Shown: in pieces, positions 7,050 through 14,189 of the stretch
How positions within the stretch are numbered: position 1 is the first letter of the stretch
Layout: each line of letters opens with the position of its first letter
Assembly: GCA_043781855.1 (NCBI GenBank)
Contig: JAYWBB010000160.1
Location: forward strand, 1-24,036
From: Nevskia sp043781855
GTDB taxonomy: Bacteria; Pseudomonadota; Gammaproteobacteria; Nevskiales; Nevskiaceae
Direction: 5' to 3'
Length of the DNA stretch: 24,036 nt
Made by a program: the position numbers and the translations under genes
The notes under the pieces: generated by a model
What the model saw: the letters and a program-made list of their open reading frames with translations, nothing else
Told to the model about the DNA's origin: nothing
Database searches by the model: none

Positions 7050-7546
7050 TTCCGGCTTGAGCGCAATTCCCAATCGGCTAAGCTTCCGCTAACCAGCCAC
7101 CCACCGCCGCTCGTGTTCCGGCTTGAGCGCAATTCCCAATCGGCTAAGCTGAGCAGCAACAGTATCAAGACTTGTACGGCGTTCCGGCTTGAGCGCAATT
7201 CCCAATCGGATAAGCTGAGGGCATCGACCGGGCAGATACCGCCCGCGTTCCGGCTTGAGCGCAATTCCCAATCGGCTAAGCTCGGCACCAGATGCTTGAT
7301 GCCGGCGTTTATGTTCCGGCTTGAGCGCAATTCCCAATCGGCTAAGCTCCGGCCGTACGCACTCGAAAACCACGGGTTGTTCCGGCTTGAGCGCAATTCC
7401 CAATCGGCTAAGCTCAACACGCACCAAGTAAGGATCTACAAATGGTTCCGGCTTGAGCGCAATTCCCAATCGGCTAAGCTAGTGCACAGGGCGTCAAGCT
7501 GATCGCCAATGTTCCGGCTTGAGCGCAATTCCCAATCGGCTAAGCT
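7049..7546 (+). CRISPR. Type II-C CRISPR array: 8 repeats of 36 nt, 7 spacers of 30 nt
   Basis: Repeats start at 7049, 7115, 7181, 7247, 7313, 7379, 7445 and 7511, giving a strict 66-bp period. Each repeat starts GTTCCGGCTTGAGCGC and ends CCCAATCGGCTAAGCT. All are identical except repeat 3 (7181-7216), where base 30 is A instead of C. All seven spacers are exactly 30 nt and unrelated to one another. The strand is inferred from the tracrRNA at 12072-12160: its anti-repeat is complementary to the plus-strand repeat, so crRNA is read left to right, opposite to the cas genes. Within each repeat, TTGAGC (bases 9-14) and TAAGCT (bases 31-36), 16 nt apart, could be a weak internal promoter, as known for Neisseria II-C arrays. 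No AT-rich leader is evident at either end, and neither terminal repeat is degenerate. Confidence 0.98.
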
Positions 7547-7554
7547 TCGCAGTG

Positions 7555-7590
7555 CCAAAAGCCCCTGATCTCTCAGGGGCTTTCTGGTTT
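7555..7590. terminator. Bidirectional intrinsic terminator between CRISPR array and cas2
   Basis: A perfect 11-bp stem (7558-7568 and 7573-7583, AAAGCCCCTGA with its complement) closes a 4-nt loop. It has T-rich tails on both strands (TTTCTGGTTT on plus, TTTTGGC on minus). It fits termination of the array transcript from the left and of the cas operon from the right. Confidence 0.85.
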
Positions 7591-7620
7591 GTGAGCGATT
7601 TGAAAACATTGGCAACTCAA

Positions 7621-7947
7621 TCAGAAAAGGTTGAACTGGTCAGGATTCTTTCGCGCGCGTGAGCGCTTTTTCCCGACGAAGCTGGCGATCTTTTCGTATT
7701 GTTTATCCGTGAAGTAAAGGATGTCCACCTTGCCACCCTCGGGCAGTTCGCCCTGCACTTTTCGTGTGAGCGTGTCGGCGTGTTCCGGCCCGGTGCAGTT
7801 GCGCAGATACACCGAAAACTGCGCCATCTCGAATCCCTGGTCCAGCAACACCTTGCGAAATGCAGTCGCGGCTTTGCGCTCTTTCTTTTCGACGACTGGC
7901 AGGTCAAACATCACGAGCATCCACATGAGGCGATAGCCGCTCAGCAT
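7621..7947 (-). CDS. cas2: CRISPR adaptation endoribonuclease-fold protein Cas2
   Basis: The 108-residue protein has the Cas2 ferredoxin-like core: the first strand MWMLVMFDLPV with its conserved aspartate (D15), the segment QFSVYLRNC and the later strand KVDILYFTDKQYEKI. It ends in NPDQFNLF, a tail I recall from type II-C Cas2 proteins. Cas2 forms the dimeric bridge of the Cas1-Cas2 integrase that inserts new spacers. The start at 7947 gives the N-terminus MLSGYRLMWM, which is family-like, and shares one base with the cas1 stop (TGATG), so the two are translationally coupled. It is the last gene of the cas operon and is followed by the terminator at 7555-7590. Confidence 0.95.
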   Translation of the reverse strand: MLSGYRLMWMLVMFDLPVVEKKERKAATAFRKVLLDQGFEMAQFSVYLRNCTGPEHADTLTRKVQGELPEGGKVDILYFTDKQYEKIASFVGKKRSRARKNPDQFNLF

Positions 7948-8870
7948 CAGTCGTCGAGCGGCTCAACGGCTGTGAGCAGCAACGGTAGCGTCGGCAGCGG
8001 TAGATCAAGGCGGTCACTTTCACCTGCATACGCCTGTGCCAGCGACGTTGCGAGCTTCTGCACGCAGACCATGACCGGAGTGCGTCCGGCCGCAGTGTCG
8101 AGATCGAAATAGAGGCCATGCGCAAGTTGGCGTTTGGCTTCGGGCGTGACGGTTTCAGTGCCACTCCGGCGCAGTTCGCGCACACGCCAGTCCACCAGTG
8201 GACGAAACGGTTCCATTAGGTCATCCACGAGCCGCATCGCGTTCTGCTGGTTGGAGTGATGGAGGCCGAGCGTCGGGTGAAGGCCGGCCGCGAGTACGGC
8301 GCGCGCGGTCGCCGATCGCAGCAGGGCATAGCCGTAATTCAACAACGCGTTGATGCCGCCACCATCCTGATCGCGCCGGAATCCCTCGCCGAACACGCGA
8401 CTCCAATAGCGACGTGCGGCCTGCGCTTCGATGTTATCGGGATCGCCCGAACGAATCTTCGAGATCAGTGCCGTGACCAGCGCAGGTGATTCGCCGCAGG
8501 CTTCGAGCACGCTGGCTTGTTGCTGAAGCTTGGACTTGACGATCTGCGCCCAAAGACGTTTCTTAAGCGGCAGCGTCGCCGCGATCTGTGCATCCATGCG
8601 GCCTGCTTGCGCATGATGCCCTTCGAGCGGCCACAGGAACGCCACCGGATTGTGGTTGGCACCGGTGATGATCAGCGGCACTTTGCGTTCGGCCAGCGCC
8701 ACGAGCACGTTGTTGGTGTAGGTGAGGCCGTGCGCGTTGCCGATCACTGCGGCGATATCGTCGAGTGGTATCCGGCCCAGTTCTTCGTCGGCGTCGCGAA
8801 TGACCAGAAAGCCTCGATCCACCGAGAGGCGGCGGCCTTCCTGCGCAATCTCGACAATGCGGCCGAGCAT
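7947..8870 (-). CDS. cas1: CRISPR-associated integrase Cas1 (type II)
   Basis: The 307-residue protein catalyses spacer integration with Cas2. Family landmarks are the N-terminal beta domain (DDIAAVIGNAHGLTYTNNVLVALAERKVPLII), then the helical catalytic domain with metal ligands E148 (NIEAQAARRYW), H205 (LHPTLGLHHSN) and E220 (DDLMEPFRPLVD). All three are present, so it looks active. Length is normal for type II Cas1. It starts 12 nt after the cas9 stop and overlaps the cas2 start by one base. No csn2 or cas4 is present between or beyond these genes, which assigns the locus to subtype II-C (cas9-cas1-cas2). Confidence 0.97.
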   Translation of the reverse strand: MLGRIVEIAQEGRRLSVDRGFLVIRDADEELGRIPLDDIAAVIGNAHGLTYTNNVLVALAERKVPLIITGANHNPVAFLWPLEGHHAQAGRMDAQIAATLPLKKRLWAQIVKSKLQQQASVLEACGESPALVTALISKIRSGDPDNIEAQAARRYWSRVFGEGFRRDQDGGGINALLNYGYALLRSATARAVLAAGLHPTLGLHHSNQQNAMRLVDDLMEPFRPLVDWRVRELRRSGTETVTPEAKRQLAHGLYFDLDTAAGRTPVMVCVQKLATSLAQAYAGESDRLDLPLPTLPLLLTAVEPLDD

Positions 8871-8882
8871 GGCGTCAGCGTC

Positions 8883-11800
8883 TCAGGGCTTGAAGCCGGG
8901 ATCGCGAACGAATCCGAGTTCGGTGATGAAGACGCGGCGTGCCTTCTTCTCTTTTAGAGCACTTCCAGAACAAATCAAATACTTGAATAAATCTTCAGGG
9001 GTACGGTCGCGCATTCGGAGATCGCCACCCTCGTTGTGTTCCGCCAATATCACCTTTCCCGTCGTCATTTGCGCGACCCGCATAATGCGCCTTGCGTCAC
9101 CCTCTCCAATCGCCACGCCATCATCCTGACAAAGCCTCATCACCAGCGGCATCCCGTTCTGTGCCAGCGTCCTGTGCCGCAGGCGCTCCTTGCCACCGCG
9201 CTGCCGCACGATCGCGTGCGCCTCGAAGCTGGTGACGATGTAGTCCCGCCAGCGGCCCTTGTCGTCGCGATAAATCTCGACGCAATAGTTGCCGTCGCCT
9301 TTGTAGGCTTTGTACGGCGCATCATCGCCGCTACGCCGAATCGGGATAACAGTCAGTTGCTCGACGACGCGAACATGACGCACGCTTTTTTGCGTTGCGA
9401 ATTCGGCGACCTTGGCGATGAAATCCTTGTCCCGTGTATCGCCAACAAAGGCACGCAGACCATCACGCAGCGATACATCCCGGATGCGGTCAATGTCTTC
9501 GGGTTTGACGATGCTGGCAAGCGGCACCCGATGCACCACCGTGGAGGTCTTGCCCGGAACGTAGGGTTCCGCAAAACCATAAGCCGTGTCGTTATGCAGG
9601 CCGGCTTCGTGGCCGTGGTCGGGGCGATAACTCACGACGATACGAGGCAGAGCCGTCTTCACCGCATCCCGAAAGCCGTCCCAGGGCTCATCGGCAATGA
9701 TGCGATCACGTTCGCGCTCCAGGCGTTCGCGGGCTGAGGCCGTGGCAATCCTTTGCAGAAGGCCGCGATCCGTCACCGCAATCACGGCGGCGTCGATCGC
9801 ATGATGACGATGATCGCTGCGGTCCTTTTCTCCCTTGGGATTCAAACCCCACTTGCCGCGCAGCATCGCGGTCAGCCGGCCGGGTGTGACCCAGACATCC
9901 TGTGGAAAGCAGACGTAGCTGAGATAAGCCTTGGCGATGCGGCTCAGATAGGCGGTGTCGTTGAGATGCCGCGCGAGGAAATCCCTGTGCTCGGCCTCGA
10001 ACTCCTGCATCGCATTCTCGGCGAAACGCCAGGCCTTGTTCTTCGGCATGCTCTTCGCGCGTTCCTGGATTGCGGCCCAATCATAGCCATCCAATGAATG
10101 GGCGAACGCCTCGCCGGGGGAGCGGTTGTTCTTGTAGCGGTTGGCGTCGCGGAAGGCGACAGTCTTGTTCGGAATGGAGTCGTCCAGTGTTTTCGAGAAT
10201 GGCAGAATGTGTTCGATCTCGACGGCTTCACTGAATAGCTGGGTGCGGCTGATCTGGCGCCCGGTATACGGACAGCGGCGATCCAGTGGATTGTTCACAT
10301 TCAGTTCGCGCCAGAGCCTCATGCGCAGCAGATTCTCGCCGAATTCGCGCAAGCCGAGCTGCCGCAATTCGGCATTGTCGTCCTCGTTCTGGGCTTGGCG
10401 CTTTGCTTGCTCCTTCTGAATGCGCTCCTTCTGGTCGCGGCTCTGTTTGAGTTCGCGCGTCACTTCCAGCGCGATCTGCGTCGGCGGGCCATAGCGTTCG
10501 ATCACCGCGTTGACGATGCGGCGAAGCTGGTTCAATCCGATATGGACAGTTGGATTGGCGATACGCCCGTAACGCTTTTCGTCGGAATCTTTCGGATCGC
10601 CGCTGCCGAAGCCGACATGTCGTTCCAGTGGGATTCCGTAATAGGGCAGTTGCGAAAATATCTCGCCGCTGTGGAGCATGCTGTGGCTGGTGTAGCCAGC
10701 AGCGACGACAGCTTTGTCGTAAGTCACGACAGTCCGTTCCAACTCCGGTAGTACTCGCGCCAGCGCGCAGCGGCCAAGATTGCTGTGGCCGTCCGCCAGC
10801 CCGGTGTTGGCGACCTTCAGAGCCGCCGCTTCGCCGACGTCGTACTCGGATTGCAGCCAGTCAACGACGGCCGATTCGCTTTCCTCAGCCAGCAGTTTTT
10901 CGACGATGGCGTCCTGTGTAGTCAGCGACAGCTTGTGCCACTGATCGCCGAAGCGATCCTTCTTCGAGAGCGCGAGTGCGGTCGCGTTGCCTTTGAGCCC
11001 ATCGCGCTTGTCGGATTCCAGATTGATCGGCGTTTCCGGAGGCAGCTTTAGCACCTGTCGTATTTTCTCGAATGTCAATTTTCCTTTGCTGTCGATTTTC
11101 TCCTTGCGGGTGACGCCTGATACTCCTTCGAGCATCGTTGCGAAATGCTGTCGTTGCACCAGCGTCAGCGAAGCCTCTTCTCCATGTGCAGTCGAACACC
11201 GGAGATTGTTCAACTCCTGAAGGATGCGAAACCGCTGCGAAGAAGGCAGCGCCAGCGGGGCGCGCTCGTCGTCGGGTTCCAGCGTGCAGCGGCCAGGTTT
11301 TACAGGACGGAGTGGACGTTGATGCAACAGAATTTCACGTAGTTCCGCACCGGCCTCGGCGGTAAACCTCTCGGGGTTTAGCGTGCTTTGAGCCGCCCAG
11401 ATCGCGTCGAACTCATCGGCGATCATGTCGCGGCCCAAATACAGGTTGTAGGACGCCTTTGCGCCTTGTCCCTGTAAACGTGCTCGCACGGCTTCTCGGT
11501 TGTCGTGCCGATTTGCCAGCCATTCGCCAACGGTGCGCGCGTCCTGCTCCTTCAGGCTCTCACGCATGCGCGCAAGAGCTGATTTGATCTTTCCACTTTC
11601 CTTGTCGTCCGCCTTGTCGACCTTGCGATTGCTTTTGAATCCGCGCCGCTGATTCAGGTGAAACAGCGCACGCCCAACATGATTCGGCGGCAGCGCGGCT
11701 TCGAGCGCGCTGCGGCGCAGGAGGTAAGGGTCAAGCGACGCCAGTGCCTTGCGCGCAATCGCGTCTTCAGGCATCAGGCCGTGGTGGATGAGTGCATCAA

Positions 11801-12023
11801 GAAAACGCCGCTGCCGTTTGAGCCAGCGGTCACGGCGTCGACGCATGCCACGCGCAAGGCGTCGTGCGACTGCGAGCGATTGCTTGTCCTTCGGATTGCG
11901 GCCATCCCGAAACAGGCGCGCACCGAGTCGTTCAAGTCGAATCGGTGCGTTGTCCTCGTCCAGTTCAACAATGCACCAGCCCAGCGAATTCGCTCCCAGA
12001 TCAAGCCCAAGCCGATAGCGCAT
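8883..12023 (-). CDS. cas9: Type II-C CRISPR RNA-guided endonuclease Cas9, compact (1046 aa)
   Basis: Cas9 uses a crRNA:tracrRNA duplex to cut both strands of matching DNA. In order: RuvC-I LGLDLGANSLGW with D8; the arginine-rich bridge helix (about residues 54-74, ARRLARGMRRRRDRWLKRQRR); the recognition lobe (about 75-490); RuvC-II QIALEVTREL with E520; HNH EIEHILPFS with E604 and H605, and N628 in FRDANRYKNNRSP; RuvC-III DHRHHAIDAAVIA with H740, H741 and D744; then a C-terminal PAM-interacting region (about 830-1046). Every catalytic position is filled; the HNH position before the histidine is Glu rather than the Asp seen in S. pyogenes. The size is at the short end, typical of II-C. The start at 12023 has GGGAGG 8 nt upstream. 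PAM specificity cannot be read from the sequence. Confidence 0.98.
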   Translation of the reverse strand: MRYRLGLDLGANSLGWCIVELDEDNAPIRLERLGARLFRDGRNPKDKQSLAVARRLARGMRRRRDRWLKRQRRFLDALIHHGLMPEDAIARKALASLDPYLLRRSALEAALPPNHVGRALFHLNQRRGFKSNRKVDKADDKESGKIKSALARMRESLKEQDARTVGEWLANRHDNREAVRARLQGQGAKASYNLYLGRDMIADEFDAIWAAQSTLNPERFTAEAGAELREILLHQRPLRPVKPGRCTLEPDDERAPLALPSSQRFRILQELNNLRCSTAHGEEASLTLVQRQHFATMLEGVSGVTRKEKIDSKGKLTFEKIRQVLKLPPETPINLESDKRDGLKGNATALALSKKDRFGDQWHKLSLTTQDAIVEKLLAEESESAVVDWLQSEYDVGEAAALKVANTGLADGHSNLGRCALARVLPELERTVVTYDKAVVAAGYTSHSMLHSGEIFSQLPYYGIPLERHVGFGSGDPKDSDEKRYGRIANPTVHIGLNQLRRIVNAVIERYGPPTQIALEVTRELKQSRDQKERIQKEQAKRQAQNEDDNAELRQLGLREFGENLLRMRLWRELNVNNPLDRRCPYTGRQISRTQLFSEAVEIEHILPFSKTLDDSIPNKTVAFRDANRYKNNRSPGEAFAHSLDGYDWAAIQERAKSMPKNKAWRFAENAMQEFEAEHRDFLARHLNDTAYLSRIAKAYLSYVCFPQDVWVTPGRLTAMLRGKWGLNPKGEKDRSDHRHHAIDAAVIAVTDRGLLQRIATASARERLERERDRIIADEPWDGFRDAVKTALPRIVVSYRPDHGHEAGLHNDTAYGFAEPYVPGKTSTVVHRVPLASIVKPEDIDRIRDVSLRDGLRAFVGDTRDKDFIAKVAEFATQKSVRHVRVVEQLTVIPIRRSGDDAPYKAYKGDGNYCVEIYRDDKGRWRDYIVTSFEAHAIVRQRGGKERLRHRTLAQNGMPLVMRLCQDDGVAIGEGDARRIMRVAQMTTGKVILAEHNEGGDLRMRDRTPEDLFKYLICSGSALKEKKARRVFITELGFVRDPGFKP

Positions 12024-12060
12024 CGCTCCACCCTCCCTGTGATTTTGGCTTTCGTTTCGG

Positions 12061-12066
12061 TACTAT
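12061..12066 (+). promoter_or_regulatory. Candidate -10 element (TACTAT) for the tracrRNA
   Basis: TACTAT lies 6 nt before the start of the anti-repeat, the right distance for a transcript beginning near 12072. No good -35 is visible. On the other strand the same bases read ATAGTA, so a cas9 promoter may overlap here. Confidence 0.4.
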
Positions 12067-12071
12067 GCCCG

Positions 12072-12160
12072 AGCTAGCTGATTGGGAATTGCGCTCTTTC
12101 CGTTAACAAGCTGAAAGATGCACAAAATGACGAACGGGGCCGAAAGGCCCCGTTTTATTT
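12072..12160 (+). ncRNA. tracrRNA of the type II-C Cas9 system
   Basis: The anti-repeat (12072-12107) begins AGCTAGCTGATTGGG and shares 17 uninterrupted bases (12080-12096, GATTGGGAATTGCGCTC) with the reverse complement of the array repeat. The flanks still allow pairing: the crRNA GUU and CGG near the repeat start pair with AAC and CCG at 12100-12107 across small internal loops. This gives the bulged duplex expected for II-C. The core that follows, AAGCTGAAAGATG, resembles CUGAAAAGAUG in Neisseria tracrRNA. A GAAA-loop terminator ends the RNA. The expected length is about 85-90 nt. It lies 48 nt upstream of cas9 and diverges from it. The 5' end is inferred and was not measured. Confidence 0.9.
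12133..12160 (+). terminator. Intrinsic terminator of the tracrRNA
   Basis: AACGGGGCC, loop GAAA and GGCCCCGTT form a perfect 9-bp stem (12133-12154) followed by TTATTT. It also serves as the 3' hairpin of the tracrRNA. Confidence 0.9.
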
Positions 12161-12266
12161 CCGCGAATGGATTTCCAACATAACCCCTGTCCACGCACCG
12201 ACGCCGGGATCGCCGTCGGTGGCGAGAAAGTCCCCGGCTCGCCGAGGGCGAACCGGGCGAGGTCGG

Positions 12267-12920
12267 TCAATCGACCTGAATCCCCTCGTGCTCCACCGCG
12301 CGCTTCACGGCTGGCCGCGCGCGCACCGCGTCCATCATGCGGGTGTATTCGGGGTAGTCCTGGCGCATCGTCAGGCCGCAGCGATTGCCCCAGCGGTAGA
12401 ACACCAGCAGGAAGGCATCGACGACGGTGTAGCGCTCGCCCAGCGCCCAGGTCTTGCCGCTCAGCCGCTGCTCGATATCGGCATAACCCGTGCGGATCGA
12501 GAGGCGGCCTTGCGCCGCGATGGCTTCGGCGCCGGCGGCATCGGTAGTGAAGCGTTCGGGGCGGAACACCGTGCGCACGCCCGCCGAGTGCATGGCGGAT
12601 GTGAGCCAGCTCATCCACTCCAGCGCGTGAACGAAACTTTCGGTGTCGGTCGGCAGGAGCTGTGGCTCGGGATGGCGGCGCGTGAGGTAGATCATGATCG
12701 CGATCGCCTCGGTGAGGATGCGCTCGCCGGACTCGTCCTTGATCCACAGCGCGGGCACGCGTCCGCGCGGGTTGATCGCGAGGTACTCCGGCTTGCGGTG
12801 CTGACCCTCGGCGATCACCACGCGCACCGGCTCGTAAGGAATGCCGAGTTCCTCGAAGACGATGTGCGGCGCCAGCGAGCAGGCACCGGGCGAGTGGAAC
12901 AGACGGTACTGGGGCGTCAT
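12267..12920 (-). CDS. Glutathione S-transferase family protein
   Basis: The 217-residue cytoplasmic protein has a thioredoxin-fold N-terminal domain (YRLFHSPGACSLAPHIVFEELGIPYE, residues 5-30, with the S-x-x-S/C region typical of beta-like bacterial GSTs). The cis-proline segment NPRGRVPALW follows, then ERILTEAIAIMIYLTRRHP, the usual glutathione-contact Glu/Ser-type region ending domain 1. The helical C-terminal domain contains TVVDAFLLVFYRWG, matching the N-capping box region. It likely conjugates or reduces electrophiles with glutathione; the substrate is unknown. The ATG at 12920 is preceded by AGGAGAG 7 nt away and starts the recognisable homology, so the longer open frame to 12983 was not used. 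It follows the tracrRNA gene in convergent orientation. Confidence 0.93.
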   Translation of the reverse strand: MTPQYRLFHSPGACSLAPHIVFEELGIPYEPVRVVIAEGQHRKPEYLAINPRGRVPALWIKDESGERILTEAIAIMIYLTRRHPEPQLLPTDTESFVHALEWMSWLTSAMHSAGVRTVFRPERFTTDAAGAEAIAAQGRLSIRTGYADIEQRLSGKTWALGERYTVVDAFLLVFYRWGNRCGLTMRQDYPEYTRMMDAVRARPAVKRAVEHEGIQVD

Positions 12921-13155
12921 GGGGACTCTCCTGGGCTGCGGACGTTGAGTGCTTTTCGAGTGTGTCGCTCGTGCCGACTGCATTCAAGTGTCGATGACGA
13001 TATTGACGACGACTCGTCCGGGCTCGAAGGTAGCGGCCGCGTGCAGGAATTGCTCAGGCGGCGACCTTGCCGCGACAGGGTGCTGCACGCGTCGCAGGTG
13101 GTCCAAGCGCTGGTCCTGATGACGTTTCACGATAGGCAAGGAAACGACGGCATGG

Positions 13156-13182
13156 AAAAGCCCCGCATTGCGGGGCTTCTTG
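13156..13182 (-). terminator. Intrinsic terminator after ohr
   Basis: AAGCCCCGC and its complement form a perfect 9-bp stem around a 3-nt loop (13158-13178). Read on the minus strand, TTTT follows the stem. It ends the ohrR-ohr transcript. The 220 nt from here to the GST start hold no gene that I can support. Confidence 0.85.
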
Positions 13183-13200
13183 TTTGCAGCGGCAAGCGCT

Positions 13201-13629
13201 TCAGGCCAGCGAAACCTTCACATCGACATTGCCGCGCGTCGCGTTCGAGTACGGGCAGACGACGTGTGCGGCTTCGATCAGTTCCTGTGCCGCGTGGCGA
13301 TCCATGCCGGGCAGCGTCACGAGCAATTCGGCCGTGATGGTGAATCCCGTCGCGGTCGGACCGAGGCCGACGCTGCCGGCAACTTCGGTGCCGGCCGGAA
13401 GCTGTGTCTTGGTCTTCGCGGCGACGAACTTCATGGCGCCGATGAAGCAGGCGGCGTAGCCGGCCGCGAACATCTGCTCCGGGTTGGTGCCGCCGACGCC
13501 GGCGCCGCCGAGTTCCTTCGGGGCGACGAGCTTGACGTCGAGCGCGCCGTCGGACGATTTGGCGTGGCCGTCGCGGCCGCCGGTGGCGCTGGCGTGGGCG
13601 GTGTAAACGATCTTGTCGGGTTTGGTCAT
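13201..13629 (-). CDS. ohr: Organic hydroperoxide resistance protein Ohr (OsmC/Ohr family)
   Basis: The 142-residue protein is a thiol peroxidase that reduces organic (fatty-acid and peroxynitrite-derived) hydroperoxides using lipoylated proteins as electron donors. The two redox cysteines are visible: peroxidatic C61 in FAAGYAACFIGAM and resolving C125 in AHVVCPYSNATRGN. The catalytic arginine lies in TGGRDGHA (R19), and the conserved glutamate is in NPEQMF (E51). Length is standard. AGGAG lies 6 nt before the ATG. It follows the regulator ohrR by 39 nt on the same strand and ends at the terminator at 13156-13182, so the pair is probably one peroxide-inducible unit. Confidence 0.97.
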   Translation of the reverse strand: MTKPDKIVYTAHASATGGRDGHAKSSDGALDVKLVAPKELGGAGVGGTNPEQMFAAGYAACFIGAMKFVAAKTKTQLPAGTEVAGSVGLGPTATGFTITAELLVTLPGMDRHAAQELIEAAHVVCPYSNATRGNVDVKVSLA

Positions 13630-13668
13630 CTTTTGCTCCTGGTGCGGTTCGAGCGTGGGGAGGGGCGT

Positions 13669-14157
13669 TCAGCTCGCAGCGTTCGCCAGCAGCGACGCCC
13701 GCAGGCGCTGCAGCGAGTGGGTCAATGTCTTGCGCTCGGTCGATGAGCATGCGGTGGCGCAGGCGACGCGCTCGTGCACTTCGGCGGCCTTGCTCCGGAG
13801 TGCCGAACCTTTCGCGGTCAGCGAGATGTGCACCTGCCGCTCATCCTCCGTGCCGCGCAGGCGCTGGATCAGCTTCGCCGTCTGCATGCGCTTCAACAGC
13901 GGTGTCAGCGTTCCCGAATCGAGCGCAACCCGCGCGCCGAGTTCGGACACCGTCAGGCCGTCGCGTTGCCACAACGCCAGCAATACGACGTATTGCGGAT
14001 AGGTAAGGCCAAGGGCCACCAGATACGGGCGATAGAGTTTGGTCATCGCCAGCGAGGTCGAGTACAGCGCGAAGCACAGCTGGCTGTCGAGCAGCAGGCT
14101 CGAAGGCGGTGCTGTCGCGGAGACGGCCGGTGGACGGCGGTTGGGTGCGGTACTCAT
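13669..14157 (-). CDS. ohrR: OhrR, MarR-family organic peroxide-sensing repressor
   Basis: The 162-residue winged-helix protein begins with a Ser/Pro/Ala-rich tail, then LLDSQLCFALYSTSLAMTKLYRPYL, which carries the peroxide-reactive C28 and the tyrosines that pair with it in OhrR. The DNA-recognition helix region is LTVSELGARVALDSGTLTPLLKRM (about 68-91) and the wing is RGTEDERQVHISLT. C133 and C137 near the C-terminus suggest the 2-Cys (Xanthomonas-like) mode, in which C28 forms a disulfide with a distal cysteine. It should repress itself and ohr until oxidised. The ATG at 14157 was chosen; an in-frame TTG at 14187 would add ten residues. A palindrome with promoter elements lies upstream at 14190-14217. 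Confidence 0.93.
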   Translation of the reverse strand: MSTAPNRRPPAVSATAPPSSLLLDSQLCFALYSTSLAMTKLYRPYLVALGLTYPQYVVLLALWQRDGLTVSELGARVALDSGTLTPLLKRMQTAKLIQRLRGTEDERQVHISLTAKGSALRSKAAEVHERVACATACSSTERKTLTHSLQRLRASLLANAAS

Positions 14158-14189
14158 CGAATCGCGATCACGGATAATATTTTTCAAAA

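Noticed and set aside
7041..7502. Open frames on both strands across the CRISPR array, encoding repeated RLERNSQSAKL-type or SLADWELRSSRN-type peptides
   Set aside because: The repeat-spacer unit is 66 bp, exactly 22 codons, so the same frame recurs in every unit and stays open by chance. This is a CRISPR array and not a repeat protein.
7049..7546. Reading the CRISPR array on the minus strand, as a continuation of the cas operon
   Set aside because: The tracrRNA anti-repeat and its terminator are on the plus strand, so they pair only with plus-strand repeats. A terminator also separates cas2 from the array.
12024..12071. A clear -35 box for the tracrRNA promoter
   Set aside because: No hexamer close to TTGACA was found 16-18 nt upstream of TACTAT, so only the -10 is listed, at low confidence.
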